Below are positions 8,610-16,649 of a DNA stretch of 38,077 bases, one piece after another. The position numbers and the translations under genes are program-made. Location of the stretch: contig JAAFHU010000004.1 in assembly GCA_013297645.1 (NCBI GenBank), forward strand, positions 1-38,077. The letters run 5' to 3'. The stretch comes from Actinomycetota bacterium (GTDB lineage Bacteria; Actinomycetota; Actinomycetes; Actinomycetales; Microbacteriaceae). The stretch's first letter is position 1. Every line of letters starts with the position of its first letter. The notes beneath the pieces are model-generated. The model ran no database searches. It saw nothing but the letters and a program-made list of their open reading frames with translations, and had not been told where the DNA came from.

Positions 8610-9392
8610 CTACGGAGCCGGCGTCTCCTCGACGGCGGGTGCGTCGAAGCCGCACTGCTCGGTCTCCTGCTCGACCTGCAGCGTCAGACGCTCCTTGCCC
8701 GCAGCGTGCGCGTCGGCGACGGTGCCCGAGTAGATGGTGTTGTCCTTCGACTCGAGGTTGACGGCCGACGCCTCGTCGCAGAGGTGGAAGACCTTGCCCG
8801 ACTTGGTCCAGTAGACGAGGTTCTCACCGGTGATCTGGGTGACCTGATCGGCCTCGGTCGTGTACTGCTCGACCGACGGCGAGCTGAGCGAGGTGCTGGT
8901 GTATCCGGCAACGAGCAGGAGCACGATGCCGACGGCGCCGGCGATGCCCTTCTGCTTGCCGTCCATGTCCTTGTTGAGGAAGATCAGCACGATCAGCGGA
9001 ACGAAGGCGATGATCGTGATGATGGCGCCGAGCTGGTTCTGCACGAAGAAGGCGAACTTGTTCTCCTTCGATGCGGGGTCGAGGCGGTTGGCCTGCTTCC
9101 ACAGCTGGCCGCCGAAGAAGGTGAGCAGGCCGATGGCCACGAGGATGCCGAGCAGCAGGATCCACGCCCAGGTCGGGAAGGCGCCGTTCTCCATCGGGCG
9201 GCGCAGCACCCAGAAGATCGCGAAAGCCTCGCCGCCGATGGCGACCAGCCACAGGATAATGGCGAGCACGCGCTTGCCGGTGGCCGAACCCTTGGCCTCG
9301 GCGGTCGGCTTCCAGGTGGAGGACTTCTCCTCGGCCTTGGCGGCCTCGGTGTGCTCCACCCGTACGGTCTTCTTCTTGCCTGTCTCTGCCAC
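8610..9392 (-). CDS. hypothetical polytopic membrane protein
   Basis: ORF 8610..9431; GTG at 9392 (VAETGKKKTVRVEHTEAAKAEEKSS...) has SD-like AAGGGG upstream; several TM segments. Confidence 0.7.
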   Translation of the reverse strand: MAETGKKKTVRVEHTEAAKAEEKSSTWKPTAEAKGSATGKRVLAIILWLVAIGGEAFAIFWVLRRPMENGAFPTWAWILLLGILVAIGLLTFFGGQLWKQANRLDPASKENKFAFFVQNQLGAIITIIAFVPLIVLIFLNKDMDGKQKGIAGAVGIVLLLVAGYTSTSLSSPSVEQYTTEADQVTQITGENLVYWTKSGKVFHLCDEASAVNLESKDNTIYSGTVADAHAAGKERLTLQVEQETEQCGFDAPAVEETPAP

Positions 9393-9463
9393 GCTGTCGT
9401 CCCCTTGGTAAGTCGATTTACGCATGAGCATAGCGAAGGCTGAGCGTTCGCCGGGAGCGTGAT

Positions 9464-9469
9464 TATGGT
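9464..9469 (+). promoter_or_regulatory. -10 element, leaderless-type (add)
   Basis: TATGGT, 6 nt before ATG 9476. Confidence 0.65.
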
Positions 9470-9475
9470 TGCACC

Positions 9476-10522
9476 ATGAAGGATCTCGCCAAGGTATCGC
9501 TGCACGACCACCTTGACGGCTCCCTTCGACTGACGACCGTGCTCGAGCTGTCGGCGGCCCCGCCCGCCGATACCGTCGACGGCTTGCGTGCCTGGATCAA
9601 CGAGCGCAGCCTCAGCGGCGACCTCGTCGAGTACCTGCGCTCGTTCTCGCTCACGGGCGCGGTGCTGCAGACCGCAGAGAACCTCGAGCGTGTCGCCCAC
9701 GAGTACGTGCTCGACCTCGCGGCCGACGGCGTCGTCTACGCCGAGGTGCGCTGGGCTCCTGAGCTCTCGCACTCCCTGCCGGTCGCAGCGGCCGTCGAGG
9801 CAGTGTCATCGGGGCTGCGCCGCGGCGAGCGCGAGACCGGCATCACCGTGCGGCAGATCCTCATCGGCATGCGCCAAGGGCACCGGGTCGCCGAGATCGC
9901 CGACCTCGCCCTCGCGCTGCGCGAGACCGACGTCGTCGCCTTCGACCTCGCCGGGCCCGAGGCAGGCTACCCGCCGAGCCTCTTCGCCCCCACCCTCGAC
10001 AAGCTGCAGGGCGAGTGGATGCCGGTCACCATCCACGCGGGCGAGGCCGACGGCCTGGCGAGCATCGCCTCCGCCCTCGCCGACGGACACGCGCTGCGCC
10101 TCGGGCACGGGGTGCGCATCGTCGACGACGTGCGGGTGGTCGACGGCGAGCCGGTGCTCGGGCGGTTGGCGCAGTGGGTGCGGGATCGCGAGATTGTTCT
10201 CGAGGCGAGTCCGACATCCAATTTCCACACGGCGGCCTTCGTGGGGGAGCGGTTCAGCGATCATCCTTTCGCCCTGCTCGACCGGGCGGGCTTCGCCGTC
10301 ACCGTGAACACGGACAACCGGCTGATGAGCGACACGACGCTGAGCGCGGAGCTCGAGAAACTCAGCGCGGCCTTCGGCTTCACCCTCGCCGACCACGAGC
10401 GCTTTCAACTCACCGCGGCCGCGGGAGCTTTTCTCCCCGAGCCGCAGAAGCGGCAGCTGGCGCAGAAAATCCGTGCGAGCTTCGCCGCCGCGGGTCTAGC
10501 ATCGGGGCATGTTCCTCACTGA
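9476..10522 (+). CDS. add: adenosine deaminase
   Basis: 348 aa; SLHDHLDGSLR, VTIHAGE, HRLGHG-like ALRLGHGVRI, VTVNTDNRLMSDT. Confidence 0.93.
   Translation: MKDLAKVSLHDHLDGSLRLTTVLELSAAPPADTVDGLRAWINERSLSGDLVEYLRSFSLTGAVLQTAENLERVAHEYVLDLAADGVVYAEVRWAPELSHSLPVAAAVEAVSSGLRRGERETGITVRQILIGMRQGHRVAEIADLALALRETDVVAFDLAGPEAGYPPSLFAPTLDKLQGEWMPVTIHAGEADGLASIASALADGHALRLGHGVRIVDDVRVVDGEPVLGRLAQWVRDREIVLEASPTSNFHTAAFVGERFSDHPFALLDRAGFAVTVNTDNRLMSDTTLSAELEKLSAAFGFTLADHERFQLTAAAGAFLPEPQKRQLAQKIRASFAAAGLASGHVPH
10497..10502 (+). promoter_or_regulatory. -10 element inside add, leaderless-type
   Basis: TAGCAT, 6 nt before ATG 10509. Confidence 0.6.
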
Positions 10523-10940
10523 GCTCAACTGGATCGCCATCCTCATCGGCTTCGTCGTCTTCTTCGCCGTCGGGGCCGTCTGGTTCGGGCCGAAGACCTT
10601 CTACCCTGCCTGGGTCAAGCTCATCGGCGCGGTCGAGACGCCCGGACAGGGCCTCGGCCACCACGGCATGCCCTTCGTCTTCGGGCTCACCGCGCTGGGC
10701 GCCCTCGTGCAGGTGGTCGCGCTCGCGAGCGTCATCCACTTCGTCGCACTCGCCAACGGCCCGGTCGGCCCGCTCGGCGGGCTTCTGGTCGGCTTCCTCG
10801 TGGGCGTCGGTTTCGCGGCAGCCAGCTCGCTCTCGCACCGCCTTTTCAGCGGCCAGGGCATCCGGGTCTGGCTGATCGAGGTGGGCGGCGACATCGTCTC
10901 GATGACGCTCGCCGGGCTAGTGATCGGGCTCTTCGGATAG
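10509..10940 (+). CDS. DUF1761-like membrane protein
   Basis: 143 aa; NWIAILIGFVVFFAVGAVWFGPKTFYPAWVKLIG pattern. Confidence 0.8.
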   Translation: MFLTELNWIAILIGFVVFFAVGAVWFGPKTFYPAWVKLIGAVETPGQGLGHHGMPFVFGLTALGALVQVVALASVIHFVALANGPVGPLGGLLVGFLVGVGFAAASSLSHRLFSGQGIRVWLIEVGGDIVSMTLAGLVIGLFG

Positions 10941-10943
10941 TCT
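10938..10943 (+). promoter_or_regulatory. -10 element, leaderless-type
   Basis: TAGTCT, 6 nt before GTG 10950. Confidence 0.6.
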
Positions 10944-10949
10944 GCCCCC

Positions 10950-11369
10950 GTGGTAGACCGCACTTCGCTTCCTAGAACCCTCGGCCGCATCGCTTTCGGC
11001 GCCGCTCTGCTCTTCGCCGGCACGACGCACCTCACGGTCGCGCGCGAGGAGTTCCAGGCGCAGGTGCCCGAGTGGGTGCCGCTCCATCCGGACCTCGTCG
11101 TGCTCGGATCGGGCGTCGTCGAGATCGCCCTCGGCGCGGCGCTCATCGCCCTGCCGAAGCAGCGCGTGCCCGTCGGGCTCGCCGCAGCCGCCTTCTTCAT
11201 CGCGATCTTCCCCGGCAACATCAGCCAGTTCGTCACCCACACCGACGCATTCGGCCTCAACTCCGATACCGCCCGCGGAGTGCGGCTGCTCTTCCAGCCT
11301 CTGCTCGTTCTCGGCGTGCTGTGGGGCACGGCAGCGTGGCGCGACCGCCGCACTCTGCTGCCGAAATGA
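10950..11369 (+). CDS. DoxX-like membrane protein
   Basis: 139 aa, GTG start; LGRIAFGAALLFAGTTHL...VVEIALGAALI with 4 TM-like segments. Confidence 0.65.
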   Translation: MVDRTSLPRTLGRIAFGAALLFAGTTHLTVAREEFQAQVPEWVPLHPDLVVLGSGVVEIALGAALIALPKQRVPVGLAAAAFFIAIFPGNISQFVTHTDAFGLNSDTARGVRLLFQPLLVLGVLWGTAAWRDRRTLLPK

Positions 11370-11782
11370 TCAGCTACCGTCACGCCACCGAACCGGATGT
11401 CGACGCAGTCCTCGAACTCTGGTCGCGCGCCGCGGAAGACTCAGGCCGCCCGGCTGACGACGGCGACCAGCTGCGCCGCGTCATCAATCGCGACCCGCAC
11501 GCCCTCGAACTCGCGCTGGACGGCGAGACCCTCGTCGGCACACTCCTCTCGGGTTTCGACGGCTGGCGCTGTGCGCTCTACCGCCTGGCCGTCGACCCCG
11601 CGCATCGGGGCGCGGGCATTGCGAGCGCGCTGCTCCAGCACGCTGAGCAGCGCTTCATCGCCCTAGGGGCGACCAGGTCGCTGGCGATGGTGCTCGACGC
11701 CAATGAGCTGGGCGCCGGTTTCTGGCGCAGCCACGGCTACGAGCCGCAGGCCGAGTGGTCGCGCTGGGCGAAGAGCCTCTAG
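11366..11782 (+). CDS. GNAT-family N-acetyltransferase
   Basis: 139 aa from ATG 11366 (ATGA overlap); LYRLAVDPAHRGAGIASALLQHAEQ acetyl-CoA motif. Confidence 0.9.
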   Translation: MISYRHATEPDVDAVLELWSRAAEDSGRPADDGDQLRRVINRDPHALELALDGETLVGTLLSGFDGWRCALYRLAVDPAHRGAGIASALLQHAEQRFIALGATRSLAMVLDANELGAGFWRSHGYEPQAEWSRWAKSL

Positions 11783-11826
11783 AACGAGAGCGGGCTCCGC
11801 AGTGGTGATGATGCTCATGGCCACTC

Positions 11827-11851
11827 CTGCGGGGACTCGCGATCCCCGCAG
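11827..11851. terminator. bidirectional terminator-like hairpin between convergent genes
   Basis: CTGCGGGGA-CTCGCGA-TCCCCGCAG perfect 9-bp stem. Confidence 0.7.
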
Positions 11852-11863
11852 CCGAGTGTTGCG

Positions 11864-13651
11864 CTACGCCGAGCTGCCATGCTCGACGCGACCGCGCGGT
11901 GTCACCACCCATTCGTCTTGGCGTAGCAGCTGCTTGAGGTGCGCAACTCGCACGATGAGGTTCTTCCACTCCTGGTAGAAGAAGACCGAGAAAGCCAGAT
12001 ATGCCCACCACCACGATCGATGCGCCTTGATCTCGGGTGCGGCAAGCCGGGACGCGAAGTACAACTGCAGGGGCCCGGATGTCGCGGTGAAGATGGTCAC
12101 GAGCACCAGCAGGAGCGATACCGGCGGCAATCCGCCGTCCCGCAGAACCGCGAAGGTCAACGTCGGCCACATCAGCGCGGCAACCCAGGGAAAGGCCTCG
12201 CGCCAGCCCAGCAGCAGGAAGAGCCCGAGCCGCTGACGGCCGGTGAGACCGCGGTCGGCCACTACCGAGTGGCCGTGGCGAAGGCTCACCTGAAACCAGC
12301 CCTGCGCCCAGCGCATGCGCTGACGCCAGAGCGACGAGAGGATCGCGGGAGCCAGCTCGCGGCTCAGCAGGCCGGGGTCGTTGACGATATGTGCGCCAAG
12401 ACGAACGGACCGCACCGACGAGTCGATGTCCTCCGTCAGATAAGTGCCCTGAAAGCGCACCCGGCGCAGCAGGTCGGTCTGCCAGAAACCGTTGGCCCCA
12501 CCGAAAATGCCGAAACCCTGCAGGCGGGCGCGACCCGGGTGGTTGACGGCGTAGATCTGCTCGAATTCGATTGCCACCATCTTGGCGACGCCCGACTCGT
12601 CGCCGTTGCGAATCACGCAGTGGCCCTGCACGATGCCAGCCCCGGTGGACAGCCACTGCCAGGCGCGGTCGAATGCCCCATCCATGGGGTGGTGGTCTGC
12701 ATCGAAGATGCCCACGAACTCGCCTTCGATAGCCGTCAGCGCCGCGTTGACATTGGTGGCCTTGGAGGTGCTGTTCGGCACCCTGATCAGCTGCAGTTCG
12801 GGGTTCTCCTCGGCCAGTCGAGCAAGCTCGTCTTCGACCGGCAGGTCGACGGGGGTGTTGTAGGCGAGGATTATCTGCAAGCCCCCGGAGTATCGCTGGC
12901 CGAGGAAGGATCGCAGCGTCGACATGATCGTCGCCGCCTCATTCGGCAGGTAGGCAGCGATGATGGCGGTCGCCCGGGGCGCGGGCCCCAGTGCCGGCGG
13001 CGGCTCCCGGCGTGCGCGCACAGCGGCGACGCCCTCGGCGATCTGCATGATGGCCATGAGGGCCAGGGCGATGATGACCGCGTAGTAGATGGCGTCCGAG
13101 ATATCAGTGCCGCGCTCAAAGGTCTCGTGCATGACGTACAACGGCACGGCGAAAGTCAGCACGAAGGTCAGAACGATGAGCAGCGGAGTGAGGGCGCGCG
13201 GCTTGCGGATTCTCAGGTTGCCTCGGCTGGCGGGCCGCAGCGAGAGGTCGCGGTGCCGGAGCGACTGCCCTGCCTGCTCGTCGACGTCTCGCAGGCGATC
13301 GCGGTCGCGCAGCGGATCACCGGTGAGCGGAATCCACGACGACCCGACATCGAGGTGCGCTCCTGCGGCCTCGATGAAGGGGGTGTGAACGAGCGCCTGG
13401 GTCATGCTGTGCATGCGCGAGCGCGGGCCCAGCGAGGTGAGCCCGAACAGTCGCACGTCGATGTGCCCGTGGTGGTCGAGCTCGATGCGCTCGTGCTTGC
13501 GCAGCCGCGGGCGCAGGCGGTCCACAGCAGCGGTGCCCAGTTCGTAGTCCGGGCGCTTGTGCCTGGCGTCCATCGTTGAGACGCCAATGGCAAAGGTCCC
13601 TGCGTACTGCCTCGCGAGAAGCGGAAGGTGCTGGCGGTCGTCTTCTGGCAT
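11864..13651 (-). CDS. membrane glycosyltransferase family 2 (cellulose/hyaluronan synthase-like)
   Basis: IFDADHHP, TEDIDSSV, QRMRWAQGW motifs with multiple TM; start MPEDDRQ at 13651 chosen over longer ORF start at 13762. Confidence 0.85.
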   Translation of the reverse strand: MPEDDRQHLPLLARQYAGTFAIGVSTMDARHKRPDYELGTAAVDRLRPRLRKHERIELDHHGHIDVRLFGLTSLGPRSRMHSMTQALVHTPFIEAAGAHLDVGSSWIPLTGDPLRDRDRLRDVDEQAGQSLRHRDLSLRPASRGNLRIRKPRALTPLLIVLTFVLTFAVPLYVMHETFERGTDISDAIYYAVIIALALMAIMQIAEGVAAVRARREPPPALGPAPRATAIIAAYLPNEAATIMSTLRSFLGQRYSGGLQIILAYNTPVDLPVEDELARLAEENPELQLIRVPNSTSKATNVNAALTAIEGEFVGIFDADHHPMDGAFDRAWQWLSTGAGIVQGHCVIRNGDESGVAKMVAIEFEQIYAVNHPGRARLQGFGIFGGANGFWQTDLLRRVRFQGTYLTEDIDSSVRSVRLGAHIVNDPGLLSRELAPAILSSLWRQRMRWAQGWFQVSLRHGHSVVADRGLTGRQRLGLFLLLGWREAFPWVAALMWPTLTFAVLRDGGLPPVSLLLVLVTIFTATSGPLQLYFASRLAAPEIKAHRSWWWAYLAFSVFFYQEWKNLIVRVAHLKQLLRQDEWVVTPRGRVEHGSSA

Positions 13652-13785
13652 CGGTGGCCCCCGGGGCAGCCAGAGGACTGTCCTCGCGGCTGCTACTTCA
13701 CCTCTAGGTATAGACCCCGTGGGCGACCCGGGCCCGACCCCAATGGAGGGGGACGTTCGCAATACGAATAGGCTCCTGTATCACG

Positions 13786-14340
13786 ATGACAGAGAACCTC
13801 GCCACACCGCGCCGCGATGGACTCGCCCCGTCGATCCTCGCGCCGACGGCGCGGCTGCGCGTGCCGCTCTGGGTGCTAGCCGTCTCAGTACTCGTCGCCT
13901 TCGGGGTCGGCTGGGGCGTGGCCAGCTACGCGCTGCCCGTACCGGGCTCGCCCGCAGCTCTCCCCTCGCCGACGGAGACGGCGACGCCGGAGGCAGTCGA
14001 CACCGAAGACGACTCGGCGTTCGTGCGGGTGGCGACCCGCGATCTCGACGACTTCGACAAGGACCTCGACGACATTGACATCACCCTCGACGAAGACGGG
14101 TTCTGGCGGCTGCTGTCCAACGTGGTCGAGCTGAACTTCAATGTCAGCCAGTTGCACCAGCACACGGCGCCCGCCTCCATTGACGACGACTGGCGCGCCG
14201 GGCTGACGCAGCTGGAGAAGGACATCGACGCTATCGAGTCGGGGATCACCGCCGGATCGGACAGCACGGTGCGCACGGCGGTTGCCGACGCGCGCGACAC
14301 GGTCGAAGGGCTGCGCGGCGTCGTGTCGCGCGTGGACTGA
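13786..14340 (+). CDS. hypothetical single-TM secreted/membrane protein
   Basis: 184 aa; TM near residues 25-50 then acidic extracytoplasmic domain. Confidence 0.6.
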   Translation: MTENLATPRRDGLAPSILAPTARLRVPLWVLAVSVLVAFGVGWGVASYALPVPGSPAALPSPTETATPEAVDTEDDSAFVRVATRDLDDFDKDLDDIDITLDEDGFWRLLSNVVELNFNVSQLHQHTAPASIDDDWRAGLTQLEKDIDAIESGITAGSDSTVRTAVADARDTVEGLRGVVSRVD

Positions 14341-14342
14341 CA

Positions 14343-14963
14343 ATGGAGCTCGCCATGTTCCCGCTGGGCACCGTGCTCTTCCCCTATATGCCGCTGCCGC
14401 TGCGGGTGTTCGAGGAGCGCTACCTGGTGATGCTCTCGCGAATCCTGCAGCAGGAGCCCTCGGAGTTCGGTGTCGCCCTCATCGAGCGCGGTCAGGAGTC
14501 GGGCGGAGGCGGTACGACCTTCGGGGTCGGAACGGTCGCGCAGATCACCGAGCTCGAGGCGGCGTCGGACTTCATCGCGATGATGACGCAGGGCGACCGG
14601 CGCTTCGAGATCGTCGAGTGGCTCGACGACGAGCCGCATCCGCGGGCGGACGTGCGCTACCTCGACGAACTCGAATGGACGGACGACCTGCAGCCGCTCT
14701 TCGACCGCGCCGAGCAGGTCGTGCGCCGCGCGCTCGCCCGGGCGAGCGAGTTCGGCGCGTCGCCGTGGGCGGCCACCGTGGAGCTCTCAGCCGAGCCGCT
14801 CGCCGCCGCGTGGCAGCTCGCCGCCATCGCGCCCGTCGAGCAGCTCGACCAGGTGACGCTGCTGCGGTCCGCCTCGACCAAGCAGCTGCTCGACCTGACG
14901 ATCGAGCTCACCCTGGCCGCCGAGCAACTCTGGGCCTTCGGCGGCGATCTCGACGAGGAGTGA
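14343..14963 (+). CDS. LON peptidase substrate-binding domain protein
   Basis: 206 aa; MFPLGTVLFPYMPLPLRVFEERYLVML and GTVAQITELEAASDF. Confidence 0.9.
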   Translation: MELAMFPLGTVLFPYMPLPLRVFEERYLVMLSRILQQEPSEFGVALIERGQESGGGGTTFGVGTVAQITELEAASDFIAMMTQGDRRFEIVEWLDDEPHPRADVRYLDELEWTDDLQPLFDRAEQVVRRALARASEFGASPWAATVELSAEPLAAAWQLAAIAPVEQLDQVTLLRSASTKQLLDLTIELTLAAEQLWAFGGDLDEE

Positions 14964-14994
14964 GCGGCGGCTTCCCGATGTCGCACGACCGTTC

Positions 14995-15000
14995 TAGGCT
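14995..15000 (+). promoter_or_regulatory. -10 element, leaderless-type
   Basis: TAGGCT, 6 nt before ATG 15007. Confidence 0.65.
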
Positions 15001-15006
15001 CTCGGC

Positions 15007-15540
15007 ATGACGGCGGCGACGTGGACCTCGATCCTGCTGGTCGCCGTGGGGGCGGTGATCACACTCGTGTCGACGCTCGTCGTCGATGCGATCCGGTCGC
15101 GCCGCCAGCGCATAGTGCGGGCGGAGGAGCGGGCGGCGTCGCGCCGCCAGGGCGGCATCGGCTACGCGCGCACGGTACTCGACACCCTCGACGACCTGTG
15201 GGCCGACATGAACAACGCCCGCCGGCTGCAGGGCACTGACCACGGCTTCCGGGTCGAGACAGAATACAGTCGGCGCATCTACCGCACCTTCCTGCTGATT
15301 CCGGATGCCGCCATCCGCCAGCTCGTGCAGAACGGCATTTACGCGCTAAACAACTACGAGTTGCTCTACCCGATGCCCGGTCGCAATCCGGTGATGATTG
15401 ACGAGCAGCTCGAGATTGTGCTGGCCATGCGCCAGAACCTGGCCAGCTGGATCCGCGGCGACGAGCCAGACGAGACCGCGCTGGCGCGCCTCCAGGCGCG
15501 GGCCGACTACGTCGACGCGCGGATGGCCGGCGAGGACTAG
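15007..15540 (+). CDS. hypothetical membrane-anchored protein
   Basis: 177 aa; N-terminal TM (TWTSILLVAVGAVITLVSTLVVDAI). Confidence 0.6.
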   Translation: MTAATWTSILLVAVGAVITLVSTLVVDAIRSRRQRIVRAEERAASRRQGGIGYARTVLDTLDDLWADMNNARRLQGTDHGFRVETEYSRRIYRTFLLIPDAAIRQLVQNGIYALNNYELLYPMPGRNPVMIDEQLEIVLAMRQNLASWIRGDEPDETALARLQARADYVDARMAGED

Positions 15541-15551
15541 ACCGGGTCGCT

Positions 15552-15785
15552 CTAGAGCTTGGCGAGCAGCTCGGCGTCGCTCGGCTCGACCTGGAACGAG
15601 CCGTCGGTGAAGACGATCACGGGAATGTTGGTTCGCCCGCTGATCGCCTTCGCGGCGTCCGCCGCCTCGGCGCTCTGCTCCACGTCGACGTAGTCGTAGT
15701 CGACGCCCTCCCGGTCGAGCAGGGCCTTGGAGCGGCGGCAGTCGGAGCACCAGTCGGCGCCGTACATCGTGATCTTCTCGGGCAT
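15552..15785 (-). CDS. glutaredoxin/mycoredoxin-like protein
   Basis: 77 aa; TMYGADWCSDCRRSKALLDREGVDYDYVDVE...IPVIVFTDGS thioredoxin-fold CxxC. Confidence 0.88.
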   Translation of the reverse strand: MPEKITMYGADWCSDCRRSKALLDREGVDYDYVDVEQSAEAADAAKAISGRTNIPVIVFTDGSFQVEPSDAELLAKL

Positions 15786-15791
15786 GACTCA

Positions 15792-15797
15792 AGGCTA
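15792..15797 (-). promoter_or_regulatory. -10 element, leaderless-type (glutaredoxin-like)
   Basis: TAGCCT on minus strand, 6 nt before ATG at 15785. Confidence 0.65.
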
Positions 15798-15809
15798 CGC
15801 GGATCGATG

Positions 15810-15815
15810 TACCGT
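15810..15815 (+). promoter_or_regulatory. -10 element, leaderless-type (AlaX-like)
   Basis: TACCGT, 6 nt before ATG 15822. Confidence 0.65.
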
Positions 15816-15821
15816 TGCCGG

Positions 15822-16649
15822 ATGCTGCCATCCACCGACACGGTCGTCACCTATCCCGACGGCGACACCCACTCGCTCTCCACCGTGCTGCACACCGAGG
15901 CACTGCCCGACGGCCGCCTGGCCGTACTGCTCGATCGCACCGCCTTCCACCCGGTGGATCACACGTGGCCCGACCAGGGGGCCGACCGCGGCACCCTGGG
16001 CGGACAGCCGATTGTCGACGCGATCGTCGGTGCGACCGACGGCGCGCAGCTCTTCGTCGGCCGCGACATCCCGGTGCGCAAGGGCGAGCCGGGCTGGGCT
16101 TTCGTTGTCGTGCACATCGTCGAGACCCCGGTGTCGGGGACCGTCGAGGTGGTGGTGGACGACGGCTACCGCCGCGCCCTGTCCGCCGGCCACACTGCCT
16201 GCCACCTGGCGTCGCTCGCGCTCAACCACGCCCTCGCCGGGGCGTGGTCGAAAGAGGTGATGGTCGATGCGGCCGGCTCGCCGAACTTTGACGCTCTCGC
16301 CATCGAGACCTCGACGATCCTGCCCGATGGCTCGGTCGACGTCTACCGAATCGGCAAGTCGCTGCGCAAGAAGGGTTTCGTCGCGACTGCGCTCGATGAC
16401 CGGGACGCAGTCGAGAGCGCGGCGAACGCCCGGCTGTCCGAGCTGCTCGCCACCCACGCCGCGGTGAGCATCGAGCGTGACGGGCACGGCCTGGCCGACC
16501 GGCGCTTCTGGGTCTGCGGTGACTACCGCATCCCGTGCGGTGGCACGCACGTCTCGTCTGTCGACGACCTCGGCGCGCTCGCCATCCGGCTCGAACGCAC
16601 CGACCTCGAGGGTGCTGTCGAGCTGGTGATGACCACTAGTCGTCGATGA
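15822..16649 (+). CDS. alanyl-tRNA editing (AlaX-like) metal-dependent protein
   Basis: HTACHL and CGGTHV motifs; ATG 15822 (MLPSTDTVV) preferred over track start 15807 because of -10-like TACCGT exactly 6 nt upstream. Confidence 0.87.
   Translation: MLPSTDTVVTYPDGDTHSLSTVLHTEALPDGRLAVLLDRTAFHPVDHTWPDQGADRGTLGGQPIVDAIVGATDGAQLFVGRDIPVRKGEPGWAFVVVHIVETPVSGTVEVVVDDGYRRALSAGHTACHLASLALNHALAGAWSKEVMVDAAGSPNFDALAIETSTILPDGSVDVYRIGKSLRKKGFVATALDDRDAVESAANARLSELLATHAAVSIERDGHGLADRRFWVCGDYRIPCGGTHVSSVDDLGALAIRLERTDLEGAVELVMTTSRR

Noticed and set aside
11939-13579. 546-aa ORF antisense to the GT2 gene
   Set aside because: Shadow ORF opposite GT2 catalytic motifs.
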